From the NCBI RefSeq assembly GCF_900055185.1, contig NZ_FIZX01000004.1, positions 186,001 through 250,000 on the forward strand: a stretch of 64,000 bases of DNA, in the 5' to 3' direction. Below, one piece after another: positions 49,389 through 58,866 of the stretch (position 1 is its first letter; every line of letters starts with the position of its first letter). Origin of the DNA: Grimontia celer (lineage in GTDB: Bacteria; Pseudomonadota; Gammaproteobacteria; Enterobacterales; Vibrionaceae). A program made the translations under genes and the position numbers. The notes beneath the pieces were generated by a model that saw only the letters and a program-made list of their open reading frames with translations, had not been told where the DNA came from and made no database searches.

Positions 49389-49423
49389 GTTTCTCACTGC
49401 TTTTTCAACGGTACTTGCTCTGT

Positions 49424-50917
49424 CTACCGTTGCATTTGTTTTATGTTTTTTCCGAGAAAAGGAAGCAAGTCACTGGCCACCAGCCCTCGCTCTCCCTCTT
49501 GCGCAGCAATGTCTGCCGCGTAACTGTGTAAATAAGTACCAAAGTTGGCTGATGCTGAAGGCGAGAGCATTTGCGCCATACATCCAGCAATTACGCCTGT
49601 CAGGACATCTCCCATGCCGCCACTGGCCATTCCGGGGTTGCCTGCATCAATGATGCTTAAAGTGCAGCCATCATAAACGATTGTGCCTGCGCCTTTAAGC
49701 ACCACTACACCGCCATAGCGTTTATGTAGTTCTTTGACGGCAGAAAAACGATCCCGTTCAATTTCTATTACGCTGGTTCTCAATAAATTTGCGGCTTCTC
49801 CAGGATGCGGCGTCAAAACCCAGTGATCGTTGTGTTTGGGAGCGTCCGCCAGCAGGTTAAGTGCATCAGCATCAACGACCATTGGTCGTCCGCTTGCAAT
49901 AGCGGTATCAAATAGCTTTTCGGCCCAAGCACTTCTACCAAGACCAGGGCCAATGGCAATGACATCAGCCCAAGCCAGAACCCCTCTGAGCGTTTCAATG
50001 GTTTCGCTCTCGTGCCACCAGCGCGTCATCAGTTCTGGTTGGCGTGCCAACAAAGCAGGAACATGACTCTCATCACTCAAGACTGCAACTAATCCAGCTC
50101 CGCTTCGCAATGTCGCCTGACCACTCAGAACAATGGCACCGCCCATCCCTTTTTGACCACCCACACACATCACACGCCCGGCATGACCTTTATGCACGCA
50201 GCCCTTCCGCTTGGGTTCCAGTTCTGCTGCGAGAGAAAGCGTCAGCAGTGTAGACGAAGCAGGGATATGCGCAGCAAACTCCTCTCCAATACCCAAACCG
50301 TCATAGAGAATGTCACCACAATGATCGCGCGCCTTGCCGGTAAAGAGGCCTTGCTTCAACCCTACAAAGCTAACCGTACAATCTGCAATGACGGCCTCAC
50401 CCCAGACGTGTCCGGTATCCGCATCCAAACCGCTCGGAAGATCCACGGCGATCTTAGGGCAGTCCAAGGCATTAATGGTATTCACCGCTAGCAAGTATGC
50501 ACCTGATAAATCGCGGCTGAGCCCGGTACCAAAGAGCGCATCAACAACCACGTCATAATTGTCGCTTGGCAGAATGCCTTGCAATATCAAACCACCAGCA
50601 GCCACAAACTTCTGCTGCGCTTTTAACGCATCACCAACGACAGTAGAAGGGTCTGCCACCGATACCAGTGTCACTGACATCTTGGCTTCCAGAGCGAGCC
50701 TGGCGATCACATAACCATCACCGCTATTATTGCCGCTGCCACAACACACAAGGATCGATTCTGCATCAGGCCAACGCTCTTTCATCGTGTCAAAAACAGA
50801 CAAACCCGCAAGTTCCATCAGGTTGTACATTTCCACACCAAGATCCGCTGCGATCTTGCGCTCTCCGTCTCTGACCTGATCCGATCGGTAAAGTGAGTGT
50901 GGTAGACTTGCGCTCAT
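49424..50917 (-). CDS. nnr: Bifunctional NAD(P)H-hydrate epimerase/dehydratase
   Basis: A 497-residue repair enzyme for hydrated NAD(P)H. The N-terminal epimerase (YjeF_N) domain has [18 protein letters not shown] and [17 protein letters not shown]. The C-terminal ADP/ATP-dependent dehydratase domain has [35 protein letters not shown] and [24 protein letters not shown] lies nine bases before the ATG. It is divergent from queG with only 23 bases between start codons. Confidence 0.96.
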   Translation of the reverse strand: MSASLPHSLYRSDQVRDGERKIAADLGVEMYNLMELAGLSVFDTMKERWPDAESILVCCGSGNNSGDGYVIARLALEAKMSVTLVSVADPSTVVGDALKAQQKFVAAGGLILQGILPSDNYDVVVDALFGTGLSRDLSGAYLLAVNTINALDCPKIAVDLPSGLDADTGHVWGEAVIADCTVSFVGLKQGLFTGKARDHCGDILYDGLGIGEEFAAHIPASSTLLTLSLAAELEPKRKGCVHKGHAGRVMCVGGQKGMGGAIVLSGQATLRSGAGLVAVLSDESHVPALLARQPELMTRWWHESETIETLRGVLAWADVIAIGPGLGRSAWAEKLFDTAIASGRPMVVDADALNLLADAPKHNDHWVLTPHPGEAANLLRTSVIEIERDRFSAVKELHKRYGGVVVLKGAGTIVYDGCTLSIIDAGNPGMASGGMGDVLTGVIAGCMAQMLSPSASANFGTYLHSYAADIAAQEGERGLVASDLLPFLGKNIKQMQR

Positions 50918-50940
50918 CTTTGTTTTTCCTTGCTGATCTT

Positions 50941-52095
50941 ATGCCTGAGTCCCGATCTTTATCGTCGATCAATTTTACCCAACTTGCTGAAAATATCAGG
51001 CAATGGGGACATGAACTAGGATTTCAGCATATTGGGATCACCGATGTTGATCTCAGTCAGCATGAAGCACAGTTGCAACGCTGGCTCGATAACGGCTATC
51101 ACGGGGAAATGGACTGGATGACACGCCATGGCATGATGCGCGCCCGTCCTCAGGAACTGGTTGAAGGCACAGTCCGCGTGATCAGTGCCAGAATGAATTA
51201 CCTTCCGCCAGATGCCGGGTTCGCCAAAACATTGGAAACTCCCTCTCTTGCCTATATCAGTCGTTATGCGCTTGGCCGTGACTACCACAAACTCATCCGC
51301 AACCGCCTGAAAAAATTAGGACAGCGAATCGAGGAAGAAGTAGGGAAATTCGGCTATCGACCTTTTGTCGATTCCGCCCCGGTTCTGGAACGTCCACTGG
51401 CAGAGAAGGCCGGTCTTGGCTGGACAGGCAAGCATTCGCTGCTGCTCAGTGAAGACGTCGGTTCTTGGTTTTTTCTGGGCGAACTGCTGATTGATCTGCC
51501 CTTACCAGTGGATGAGCCGACAGTAAGCCAGTGTGGCAAGTGCGTAGCATGTATCACCTCTTGTCCCACTGATGCCATTGTTGGCGACACCATTGTCGAT
51601 GCCAGACGTTGTATTTCTTACCTCACGATTGAGCTTGATGGTGAAATCCCAGAAGAGTTTCGCGAGGCGATGGGGAACCGAATCTATGGCTGTGATGACT
51701 GCCAGTTGGTTTGTCCATACAACCGCGAAGCTGAGTTAACCAACGAGTCTGATTTTTATGGGCGAGAAAGCTTGGTCCAGCAACCTCTGAAAACGTTGTT
51801 CAGCTGGGATGAATCCACATTTTTGAAAGAAACTGAGGGTTCGGCCATTCGCCGTATAGGCCACGAAAAATGGCGCCGTAACCTCTCTGTGGCCATGGGA
51901 AATGCCCCTTATGATCCAGAGATTATTGAACTTTTGGAATCGGCCAAAGGATTCTCTGCTATGCTTGATCAGCACCTTGATTGGGCGCTTGAACAACAGA
52001 TTAAACGCCGGAATGAACATGCCGTTGATGTTCTGTCTTCCTCAACCAAGAGGTTAGTCAGAATCGTTCAGAAAGGTTTACCAAGGGATGCCTAA
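50941..52095 (+). CDS. queG: Epoxyqueuosine reductase
   Basis: A 384-residue cobalamin-dependent [4Fe-4S] enzyme that completes queuosine in tRNA. Landmarks are YHGEMDWMTRHGMMRARP, RYALGRDYHKLIRNRLKKLG, AEKAGLGWTGKHSLL, the first cluster motif CGKCVACITSCPTDAI and the second CDDCQLVCPYNR, with the ending RLVRIVQKGLPRDA nearly as in E. coli. I took the ATG at 50941; no clear ribosome site precedes it, and an upstream TTG start overlapping nnr is possible. Confidence 0.96.
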   Translation: MPESRSLSSINFTQLAENIRQWGHELGFQHIGITDVDLSQHEAQLQRWLDNGYHGEMDWMTRHGMMRARPQELVEGTVRVISARMNYLPPDAGFAKTLETPSLAYISRYALGRDYHKLIRNRLKKLGQRIEEEVGKFGYRPFVDSAPVLERPLAEKAGLGWTGKHSLLLSEDVGSWFFLGELLIDLPLPVDEPTVSQCGKCVACITSCPTDAIVGDTIVDARRCISYLTIELDGEIPEEFREAMGNRIYGCDDCQLVCPYNREAELTNESDFYGRESLVQQPLKTLFSWDESTFLKETEGSAIRRIGHEKWRRNLSVAMGNAPYDPEIIELLESAKGFSAMLDQHLDWALEQQIKRRNEHAVDVLSSSTKRLVRIVQKGLPRDA

Positions 52096-52178
52096 GCGCA
52101 ATCGTGCGGTAGTGGAAAGTCACCTATCTGCTCAAAATTAATGCAAAAACAAGACACAGATTCACTTCTTCTGCGAAA

Positions 52179-52466
52179 TGTGGAAAACCTTTTCAGTACG
52201 CTATAAAACAGTGCATGCTGATAAAGTTAAACACACTCTGTGAATAATCTCAGATGAAAGTCACGAAAGGTGATGAAGTTGGGGATAATCGTTTGAAAAC
52301 ATTGGATCCATACATTTTAATTTCATTTAAAACATAAGGTTACAATGAAAACAATTCACAGGGATCAGTTTTCCACCGATCAACATCCGCACAAATAACT
52401 CTGAGTAACGTCACATCTTCTGATATTCATCAACGGCTTTACCCACAAGCTAGGCTTTGTGGATAA
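52179..52466. other. Cluster of DnaA boxes, candidate datA-like locus
   Basis: Within the gene-free 52096-52671 stretch there are three perfect matches to the DnaA box consensus TTWTNCACA, all read on the minus strand: 52179-52187, 52239-52247 and 52458-52466 (the last is TTATCCACA). Three one-mismatch boxes lie at 52280-52288 (minus), 52369-52377 and 52439-52447 (plus). Chance expectation for the consensus in about 290 bases on both strands is near 0.02. In E. coli the DnaA-titrating site datA lies in the equivalent gap between the glycine tRNAs and queG, as I recall. I saw no convincing IHF site; the nearest is ATCAACGGCTTT at 52429-52440. No gene of the window overlaps the boxes. Confidence 0.7.
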
Positions 52467-52671
52467 CTCTGTTAAGAAACACGATAAAAAGGTGCTCAAA
52501 GCTTGATGCAGACACATTCGCTGCAAAAACTCATTCAGATTGTATTTGGGCTAGACCTTGCCCGGAGATAATGCTTCACAGCATTAAAGACAACGACCCG
52601 CTACACCCTAAAATAACTGGTGCATTCAATGCTGAGTGTTGGTGCTTACAGATGATGTTCCGTAAGAAATT

Positions 52672-52753
52672 TGGAGCGATACATGAGGTTCCTGCTCTCA
52701 AGGTAAAAGACGTGACCTCAACCTTGGCTTTGATACCTGCTGTAGCGCACTTC
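52672..52753 (-). pseudogene. Decayed tRNA-Gly remnant
   Basis: Next to the tRNA array, 52672-52691 matches the 3' end of tRNA-Gly(GCC) with two changes, then about 19 unrelated bases replace the T-loop. After them 52721-52738 (GTGACCTCAACCTTGGC) matches the variable-arm and anticodon part exactly. The 5' third is not recognisable. It cannot fold as a tRNA and is best read as a degenerate sixth copy. Confidence 0.7.
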
Positions 52754-52765
52754 CAAATGGAAGTT

Positions 52766-52841
52766 TGGAGCGACACACGAGGTTCGAACTCGTGACCTCA
52801 ACCTTGGCAAGGTTGCGCTCTACCAGCTGAGCTAGTGTCGC
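52766..52841 (-). tRNA. tRNA-Gly(GCC), copy 1 (last in transcription)
   Basis: 76 bases with encoded CCA. The acceptor stem is GCGACAC/GTGTCGC, the D-loop TAGCTCAGCTGGTAGAGC, and the anticodon stem-loop CAACC-TTGCCAA-GGTTG with anticodon GCC (glycine GGC/GGU). The T arm contains GTTCGAAC. It appears identical to the four copies that follow. Confidence 0.98.
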
Positions 52842-52925
52842 ATTCAAAGAGCGTCCGAAATGTTTCGGTAAATTTGAATCAAACGGCTAAATTTGCCATT
52901 CGAGCTTTCTTATCGAAAGAAAATT

Positions 52926-53001
52926 TGGAGCGACACACGAGGTTCGAACTCGTGACCTCAACCTTGGCAAGGTTGCGCTCTACCAGCTGAGCTAGTGTCG
53001 C
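52926..53001 (-). tRNA. tRNA-Gly(GCC), copy 2
   Basis: Same 76-base sequence as the neighbouring copies, anticodon GCC, CCA end encoded. Separated from copy 1 by 84 bases of unrelated spacer. Confidence 0.98.
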
Positions 53002-53085
53002 TTTTTGTTCCAACAGTGTTGGATTATTTTTTTTTAGCAGCTTAGGGCTTAGCCTATTCTGCGCTTCCCGAAGGAAATCAAAATT

Positions 53086-53161
53086 TGGAGCGACACACGA
53101 GGTTCGAACTCGTGACCTCAACCTTGGCAAGGTTGCGCTCTACCAGCTGAGCTAGTGTCGC
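53086..53161 (-). tRNA. tRNA-Gly(GCC), copy 3
   Basis: Same 76-base sequence, anticodon GCC, CCA end encoded. Its spacer to copy 4 is nearly the same as the spacer between copies 4 and 5. Confidence 0.98.
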
Positions 53162-53314
53162 ATAGATCATCCGACAATCAATCGGAATCATTTCAAATTT
53201 TGGAGCGACACACGAGGTTCGAACTCGTGACCTCAACCTTGGCAAGGTTGCGCTCTACCAGCTGAGCTAGTGTCGCATAGATCATCCGACGATCAATCGG
53301 ATCATTCAAATTTT
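53162..53314. repeat. Tandem duplication units in the tRNA-Gly array
   Basis: Spacers 53162-53200 and 53277-53314 share ATAGATCATCCGAC-ATCAATCGGA and the following TCATT-CAAATT with only a few changes. With the tRNA they form direct repeats of about 115 bases, evidence of unequal recombination that expands or shrinks the array. Confidence 0.85.
53201..53276 (-). tRNA. tRNA-Gly(GCC), copy 4
   Basis: Same 76-base sequence, anticodon GCC, CCA end encoded. Flanked on both sides by near-identical 38-39-base spacers, so it arose by recent tandem duplication of a unit of about 115 bases. Confidence 0.98.
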
Positions 53315-53390
53315 TGGAGCGACACACGAGGTTCGAACTCGTGACCTCAACCTTGGCAAGGTTGCGCTCTACCAGCTGAGCTAGTGTCGC
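53315..53390 (-). tRNA. tRNA-Gly(GCC), copy 5 (promoter-proximal)
   Basis: Same 76-base sequence, anticodon GCC, CCA end encoded. It is first in the operon, downstream of a consensus promoter at 53426-53453. The array corresponds to E. coli glyVXY next to orn. Confidence 0.98.
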
Positions 53391-53425
53391 TTTATCAAAG
53401 ACATTTGTCTCTGTCAGGGCTGCGA

Positions 53426-53453
53426 ATTATACGAAGAAAAATCGCGGATGCAA
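53426..53453 (-). promoter_or_regulatory. Promoter of the tRNA-Gly operon
   Basis: On the minus strand TTGCAT (53453-53448), a 16-base spacer and a perfect TATAAT (53431-53426), followed by a GC-rich discriminator (CGCAGCCC), as in stringently controlled stable-RNA promoters. The start would be near 53418, about 28 bases before the first tRNA. Confidence 0.8.
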
Positions 53454-53503
53454 TACTCTGAATCCAGAATTTTTGATTTTTCTTCGCATTGGTTATTTTG
53501 CCG

Positions 53504-54049
53504 TCAGATCGTAAAGATCTTGCTCCGGTAGTAACGAAGTTCCTCAATTGACTCCCGAATGTCATCCAGTGCCAAATGAGTCCCTTGTTTTTTGATTCCT
53601 GACAGAACTTCAGGTTCCCAGCGACGAACCAACTCTTTGATCGTGCTGACGTCGACGGTACGATAATGGAAAAAACGTTCCAGTTCAGGCATATGCTTAT
53701 AGAGGAAACGGCGATCCTGGCCAACACTGTTGCCACAAATCGGCGACACACCGGCAGGCACCCAGTCTTGCAGGAAAGCGATCGTTTGTTTGATCGCGTC
53801 AGTTTCACTCACGGTGCTTGCTTTTACACGATCCACCAGCCCGCTGCCAGTGTGAGTATTGGTACACCACTCGTCCATTTTCGCCAGTTCTTCATCAGAC
53901 TGGTGAATGGCGAGCACAGGCCCTTCAGCTAACACATTAAGTTCAGCATCTGTTACAACGGTAGCGATCTCAATGACTTTATGTACTTCTGGGTCGAGCC
54001 CTGTCATTTCGAGATCAATCCAGATTAAATTCTTATCGCTGAAAGACAT
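53504..54049 (-). CDS. orn: Oligoribonuclease
   Basis: A 181-residue DEDDh exonuclease degrading dinucleotides, including pGpG from c-di-GMP turnover. Motifs are [13 protein letters not shown] (Exo I), [12 protein letters not shown] (Exo II) and [18 protein letters not shown] (Exo III). It lies beside the glycine tRNAs and divergent from rsgA, the conserved gammaproteobacterial arrangement. Confidence 0.98.
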   Translation of the reverse strand: MSFSDKNLIWIDLEMTGLDPEVHKVIEIATVVTDAELNVLAEGPVLAIHQSDEELAKMDEWCTNTHTGSGLVDRVKASTVSETDAIKQTIAFLQDWVPAGVSPICGNSVGQDRRFLYKHMPELERFFHYRTVDVSTIKELVRRWEPEVLSGIKKQGTHLALDDIRESIEELRYYRSKIFTI

Positions 54050-54127
54050 CCAAATTGCCTATTTTACAAGTAAACCATGTATCATACTTAGCCTGACATG
54101 AAAGCCAACTAAACTAGCGACATTCTC

Positions 54128-55180
54128 GTGGCAAAAAAGAAAAAGCTCACAAAAGGCCAGTTACGCCGAGTACGGACAAATCAAAAAAAACGCATCGATC
54201 GCCAACAAGAAGAGGTCCAGTGGGACGAATCTCTGCTTGAGTCTGCCCGTGAAGGGGTGGTGATCACCCGTTTCGGTCAGCACGCTGACATCGAAGATAC
54301 TCAAACTGGCATCATCCACCGTTGCAACCTTCGCCGCTCTATCGAAAGCTTGGTGACCGGAGACAAAGTCGTCTGGCGTCCAGGCGTGGAAACACTGCAA
54401 GGCATTGCCGGCGTTGTGGAAGCTGCTCATGAACGCCACTCAGTGCTTACCCGTCCTGATTACTATGACGGCGTCAAACCGGTCGCGGCCAATATTGATC
54501 AGGTGGTGATCGTTTCCGCGATATTACCCGAATTGTCTACGAACATTATAGACCGTTACCTGATCGCTACCGAACAGGTTGGCTTCAAGCCCCTTATTGT
54601 GATCAACAAGATTGATTTGTTGGACGCTGAAGGCCTTGAAATGGTTAAGAATATCCTCGCTTTGTACGCCGAAATTGGCTACGAAGTATTGATGGTCAGC
54701 CAGAAAAGCGGTGAAGGCGTCGGCGAGCTGAAAGCGAGTTTGGCCGATGGCACAAGCATTTTCGTGGGTCAATCTGGCGTAGGTAAATCCAGTTTGGTGA
54801 ATGCCCTGCTTCCTGAAGTGAATGCCGATATCGGTGAAGTTTCTGAAAACTCAGGTCTTGGCCAACACACCACCACGACAGCGCGTTTGTATCACTTCCC
54901 TGATGGTGGCGATCTGATTGATAGCCCTGGAGTGCGTGAATTTGGTCTTTGGCACTTAGAGCCTGAGCAGGTGACTCAAGGCTTCAAAGAATTCCGCGAA
55001 TTCCTCGGAGGCTGTAAGTTCCGAGACTGCAAACACAAAGACGATCCAGGCTGTCTGCTGCGAGAAGCAGTAGAAGACGGCAAGATCAGTGTTGAGCGCT
55101 TCGAGAGCTACCACAAAATCATCGACAGCATGTCTGAGATGAAGGCAAATCGTCAGTTTTCACGCAATAAAGAAAACTGA
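54128..55180 (+). CDS. rsgA: Ribosome small-subunit biogenesis GTPase RsgA
   Basis: A 350-residue circularly permuted GTPase that matures the 30S subunit. A basic N-terminus ([22 protein letters not shown]) and an OB fold precede the G motifs in permuted order: VINKIDLLD (G4), [15 protein letters not shown] (G1), [10 protein letters not shown] (G2) and [12 protein letters not shown] (G3). Then comes the zinc motif [16 protein letters not shown]. The start is GTG at 54128. A terminator hairpin follows. Confidence 0.97.
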   Translation: MAKKKKLTKGQLRRVRTNQKKRIDRQQEEVQWDESLLESAREGVVITRFGQHADIEDTQTGIIHRCNLRRSIESLVTGDKVVWRPGVETLQGIAGVVEAAHERHSVLTRPDYYDGVKPVAANIDQVVIVSAILPELSTNIIDRYLIATEQVGFKPLIVINKIDLLDAEGLEMVKNILALYAEIGYEVLMVSQKSGEGVGELKASLADGTSIFVGQSGVGKSSLVNALLPEVNADIGEVSENSGLGQHTTTTARLYHFPDGGDLIDSPGVREFGLWHLEPEQVTQGFKEFREFLGGCKFRDCKHKDDPGCLLREAVEDGKISVERFESYHKIIDSMSEMKANRQFSRNKEN

Positions 55181-55211
55181 TCCAGTTGGCTCAACTACAC
55201 ATCAACTGGTT

Positions 55212-55248
55212 AGCGGCCTGTTAATTTTGTAAACTAGGCCGCTTTTTA
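55212..55248 (+). terminator. Terminator after rsgA
   Basis: AGCGGCCT (55212-55219) pairs with AGGCCGCT (55236-55243), 16-base loop that can pair further, then TTTTT. It may be partial, since psd follows in the same direction. Confidence 0.8.
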
Positions 55249-55293
55249 AATTCCAGGCCCGTTCTCGGGCGCATACGAGTTAGGAAAATAACC

Positions 55294-56205
55294 GTGTCTA
55301 ACGATTTAAAAATTGGCCTGCAGTACTGCATGCCAAAACACCTGCTGACCCGCCTTGTTGGCAAGCTGGCAGCAGCTAAAGCCGGCTTTCTGACAACGGC
55401 TGTGATCAAGTGGTTTATCCGCCAGTACAAGGTGGAAATGAACGAAGCTAAGAACCCAGATCCGAAAAGCTACCCAACCTTTAATGACTTCTTCGTCCGT
55501 GAATTAAAAGACGGCGCACGCCCTCTGAATGACGAAGCAAACGTGATTGCCCACCCTGCCGATGCATGTGTGAGCCAAGCTGGCCCAATTGAAAAAGGCC
55601 GTCTGATTCAGGCGAAAGGCCACACCTTTGATGCCTGTGAACTGCTGGGCGGCGACGCTAAGTTGGCGGAAGAGTTTACTGATGGTGACTTCGCCACACT
55701 ATATCTGTCACCTCGTGATTACCACCGTGTTCACATGCCATGTGACGGCACACTGCGCCAGATGATTTACGTACCGGGCGACCTGTTTTCCGTCAACCCG
55801 CTGACCGCAGAAAACGTACCTAATCTGTTCGCACGTAACGAGCGCGTAGTGTGTATTTTCGATACTGCTTTCGGTCCAATGGCGCACATTCTGGTTGGCG
55901 CGACCATTGTCGGCAGCATTGAAACGGTTTGGTCAGGCACGGTCACACCACCTACTGGCCAAAGCATCCGCCGCTGGGATTACCCAGCAGAAGGCGAGCA
56001 AGCTATCACGCTGAAAAAAGGCGAAGAGATGGGTCGCTTCAAGCTGGGTTCAACCGTGATCAACTTGTTCCCGAAAGGCGCGATCACCTTTGATGACGCT
56101 ATCATTCCTGGTAAACCAACCCGCATGGGTGAGGTATACGCGCGCCAGAACGGTGTTGAAGCATCAGCCGAGACAGAAAGCGACGAAGCGCAAACCGCCG
56201 AATAA
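55294..56205 (+). CDS. psd: Phosphatidylserine decarboxylase proenzyme
   Basis: A 303-residue pyruvoyl enzyme making phosphatidylethanolamine at the inner membrane. Motifs are [44 protein letters not shown] and the self-cleavage site FKLGSTVI (cleavage before Ser, LGST variant). The tail after residue 275 is acidic ([13 protein letters not shown]). GTG start at 55294 with AGGA upstream. It follows rsgA as in E. coli and ends at a terminator. Confidence 0.96.
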   Translation: MSNDLKIGLQYCMPKHLLTRLVGKLAAAKAGFLTTAVIKWFIRQYKVEMNEAKNPDPKSYPTFNDFFVRELKDGARPLNDEANVIAHPADACVSQAGPIEKGRLIQAKGHTFDACELLGGDAKLAEEFTDGDFATLYLSPRDYHRVHMPCDGTLRQMIYVPGDLFSVNPLTAENVPNLFARNERVVCIFDTAFGPMAHILVGATIVGSIETVWSGTVTPPTGQSIRRWDYPAEGEQAITLKKGEEMGRFKLGSTVINLFPKGAITFDDAIIPGKPTRMGEVYARQNGVEASAETESDEAQTAE

Positions 56206-56238
56206 GCAGACTGATCACACAAACTGTGATCTGTAACG

Positions 56239-56263
56239 AAAAGGGCAGCAATGCCCTTTTTTT
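56239..56263 (+). terminator. Terminator after psd
   Basis: AAAAGGGCA (56239-56247) and TGCCCTTTT (56252-56260), loop GCAA, followed by further T residues. Confidence 0.9.
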
Positions 56264-56403
56264 GTGCCCAAAGTTTATCCAAACACAGAGTATTTTCTCT
56301 GCCACTCCGTATCCTGTAGCTCGTACCGAGCGGCTCAACACAATGAAATAACAAGCAAATACTGGCCGCTTATTTCTGTTTTCTGAGAATGGAAGTCTGC
56401 CGT

Positions 56404-57819
56404 ATGCCAAGCCTTTCCCGCGCTGATATTTTGAAGTTTGTTGTGGCGTTTGGTGTCCCTTTGGGTGTGTTGATGATGCCCATAGATTGGATCCCATTGG
56501 ATGACCTGACTGTGATACAGCATCGCCTGCTGGCGATCTTCCTGCTAGCGGCCCTGCTTTGGGTGCTTGAGCCCGTGCCGGTATTTGCCACCTCGATCCT
56601 GATCATCGCCCTTGAGCTCATTATGATCTCTGACAAAGGACTCTCTTTATTCCGTGAAGCGGTGCCCGGTCATGATCTGGGTGAACTCATCAAATATACC
56701 GACATCTTAAGCGCCTTCTCGTCCCCCATTATCATTCTGTTTATGGGTGGTTTTGCGCTGGCGATTGCCGCTTCCAAGTACGATCTCGACAACAACCTCG
56801 CCCGTGTTCTGCTTAAGCCTTTCGGCACCAAGCCGAGCTTTATCATGCTGGGCTTAATGTTGATTACTGCGGTGTTTTCCATGTTTATGTCCAACACCGC
56901 CACCACGGTTATGATGCTGGCACTGCTTGCCCCCATTGTGGCGTCCGTGCCACGCGGTGATAACGGCGTAAAAGCGCTGGTACTGTGCATTCCCATTGCT
57001 GCTAATACAGGCGGTATCGCCACACCGATTGGCACGCCACCGAATGCCATTGCGCTGCAATACCTCACCGGAGAAAACGCCATCAGCTTTCTGGAATGGA
57101 TGACCATGGGTCTGCCTTTTGTGGCAGTACAACTGGCTTTTTCCTGGTGGCTGCTCCAAAAACTCTTCCCGACTGAACAGGAAGAAATGAAGCTCAAGCT
57201 CAACGGTGCGTTTCAAAAAAGCTGGCGTGCTTACACGGTGTATGCCACGTTTGCCGCTACTATCCTGCTTTGGATGACCACCAACCTGCATGGCATGAAC
57301 ACCTATGTAGTGTCGATCATTCCGCTCGCGGTATTCACCCTGACCGGCATCATGGGCAAGGAAGAGCTGAAGCTTATCAACTGGGATGTGCTTTGGCTGG
57401 TTGCCGGTGGTATTGCGATTGGTTTGGCGCTCGACAAAACCGGGCTGGCCGCTGCGCTGGCTCATGCCGTGGATTACGATGCCTTATCGCCACTCGCCGT
57501 GGTGTTGACGCTCTCTATGATTTGCTGGTTGATGGCCAATTTCATGTCCAACACAGCCACTGCCAACCTACTGATGCCGATTGCCGCAGCGGTTGCGATG
57601 TCGATGGACAGCCTTGTTTCTGTCGGCGGCATTCGGGGACTTCTTGTCGTCGTTGCCTTCTCAGCATCTCTTGGCATGATACTTCCTGTATCAACACCAC
57701 CAAACAGTCTGGCTTACTCCACAGGTCTGATTGAAAGCAAAGATATGGCAAAAGTCGGCATTATCGTGGGTCTGGTTGGCCTTGCGATTGTCTACGCCAC
57801 ACTGCTTGTCCTAAACTGA
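56404..57819 (+). CDS. SLC13/DASS family sodium-coupled anion symporter
   Basis: A 471-residue membrane protein with about eleven hydrophobic segments. The two inverted-repeat signature motifs are conserved: SNTATTVMM at 163-171 with TPPN at 211-214, and SNTATANLL at 382-390 with TPPN at 431-434. These SNT motifs bind substrate carboxylates and sodium in VcINDY-type transporters, so a dicarboxylate such as succinate is the likely cargo, which is not provable from sequence. I chose the ATG at 56404, nine bases after GGAAG; an ATG at 56389 would add five residues. It stands alone between psd and a DMT transporter. Confidence 0.88.
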   Translation: MPSLSRADILKFVVAFGVPLGVLMMPIDWIPLDDLTVIQHRLLAIFLLAALLWVLEPVPVFATSILIIALELIMISDKGLSLFREAVPGHDLGELIKYTDILSAFSSPIIILFMGGFALAIAASKYDLDNNLARVLLKPFGTKPSFIMLGLMLITAVFSMFMSNTATTVMMLALLAPIVASVPRGDNGVKALVLCIPIAANTGGIATPIGTPPNAIALQYLTGENAISFLEWMTMGLPFVAVQLAFSWWLLQKLFPTEQEEMKLKLNGAFQKSWRAYTVYATFAATILLWMTTNLHGMNTYVVSIIPLAVFTLTGIMGKEELKLINWDVLWLVAGGIAIGLALDKTGLAAALAHAVDYDALSPLAVVLTLSMICWLMANFMSNTATANLLMPIAAAVAMSMDSLVSVGGIRGLLVVVAFSASLGMILPVSTPPNSLAYSTGLIESKDMAKVGIIVGLVGLAIVYATLLVLN

Positions 57820-57920
57820 TTCCATCTATTTGCGGGGAAAGTGCACTGAGCACTTTTCCCGTCATGCTTCAGCGGATAAACTCGCGCTCCTTTCCGGTTC
57901 TTTAAGTTAAAGGTGTCATC

Positions 57921-58811
57921 TTGGGTTACGAATGGCTCGCGCTCGGCGCTGCCTTCCTATGGGGTATTTCCAGCCTGATTTCGGTCACGCCTGCGCGTCA
58001 CTTAGGCAGTTTTGCTTATAGTCGCTGGCGGATGGCATGTGTGTCAGTGATGCTGACAACACTGGCCTTGTTTACAGGTGGCTGGGCAACCGTCTCATCC
58101 GATATTCTCTGGCCGATGGCGCTGTCTGGCCTTATAGGGATCTTTATTGGCGATACCGCCCTGTTTGGCTGTATGAACCGAATAGGACCCCGACGCTCTG
58201 GCCTTTTGTATTCCTGTCATGCGGTCTTTTCTGCCCTACTTGGCATCTGGCTGTTTGGAGAAACGCTTGAAGGGATCCGCCTGCTCGGTGCCATTCTGGT
58301 GTTCTCCGGAGTGATGATTGCGGTCTTTTTCCGCCAAAGCGGTAATGCGCACCAATGGGAAGAAACCAAAGGCAACATCTGGGTGGCAGTGGGATTAGGT
58401 TTAACTGCAGCACTTTGCCAGTCGCTGGGTGGGGTCATTGCCAAGCCTGTTTTAACCCAAGGTGTCGATCCGATTGCCGCTTCCGCTATCCGGATGATCG
58501 CGGCTTTCCTTGCCCACGGCACACTGATTTTCCTCCAGATACGTGTCGCGCAACCTGTTAACCCGATCAACTGGCGTATCTTCGGTATGGTTGTCGTGAA
58601 CGGCTTTTTGGCAATGGCAGTCGGTATGACCCTGATTATGTACGCGCTGAAATGGGGAGAAGTAGGCATGGTCGCGCTCCTATCTTCCACGACACCGGTA
58701 ATGATCCTGCCGTTGATTTGGCTGTTTACCCGCGTACGCCCCGCACCAAGCGCTTGGTTAGGTGCGGCGCTCGCTGTTATTGGCGCAGGTCTTATTGTTA
58801 CCAGTGGCTGA
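57921..58811 (+). CDS. DMT superfamily (EamA-type) transporter
   Basis: A 296-residue protein with ten predicted membrane helices in two EamA repeats (LGAAFLWGISSLISV at the start, then GVIAKPVLTQGVDPIAASAIRM in the second half). The start is TTG at 57921, with AAAGGTG five bases upstream and no ATG near, giving MGYEWLALG. The substrate is unknown; drug/metabolite export is usual for the family. It ends at a terminator shared with epmA. Confidence 0.82.
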   Translation: MGYEWLALGAAFLWGISSLISVTPARHLGSFAYSRWRMACVSVMLTTLALFTGGWATVSSDILWPMALSGLIGIFIGDTALFGCMNRIGPRRSGLLYSCHAVFSALLGIWLFGETLEGIRLLGAILVFSGVMIAVFFRQSGNAHQWEETKGNIWVAVGLGLTAALCQSLGGVIAKPVLTQGVDPIAASAIRMIAAFLAHGTLIFLQIRVAQPVNPINWRIFGMVVVNGFLAMAVGMTLIMYALKWGEVGMVALLSSTTPVMILPLIWLFTRVRPAPSAWLGAALAVIGAGLIVTSG

Positions 58812-58823
58812 TGGTTTCCCAAT

Positions 58824-58854
58824 AAAAAAACGCCGCATCATGCGGCGTTTTTTT
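58824..58854. terminator. Bidirectional terminator between the DMT transporter and epmA
   Basis: Stem of seven A and CGCCGCA (58824-58837) with TGCGGCG and seven T (58841-58854), three-base loop TCA. It serves both convergent genes. Confidence 0.95.
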
Positions 58855-58866
58855 ATTGGGGAGGGA

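Noticed and set aside
52428-52440. Possible IHF site within the DnaA-box cluster
   Set aside because: CATCAACGGCTTT departs from WATCAANNNNTTR at two positions; too weak to claim by eye.
52457-52795. 112-codon open frame in the queG-tRNA gap
   Set aside because: It runs through the tRNA remnant and into tRNA copy 1, so it is not a real gene.
52766-53390. Regularly spaced repeats resembling a CRISPR array
   Set aside because: The repeats are 76-base tRNA-Gly genes; spacing is unequal and no cas genes are present.
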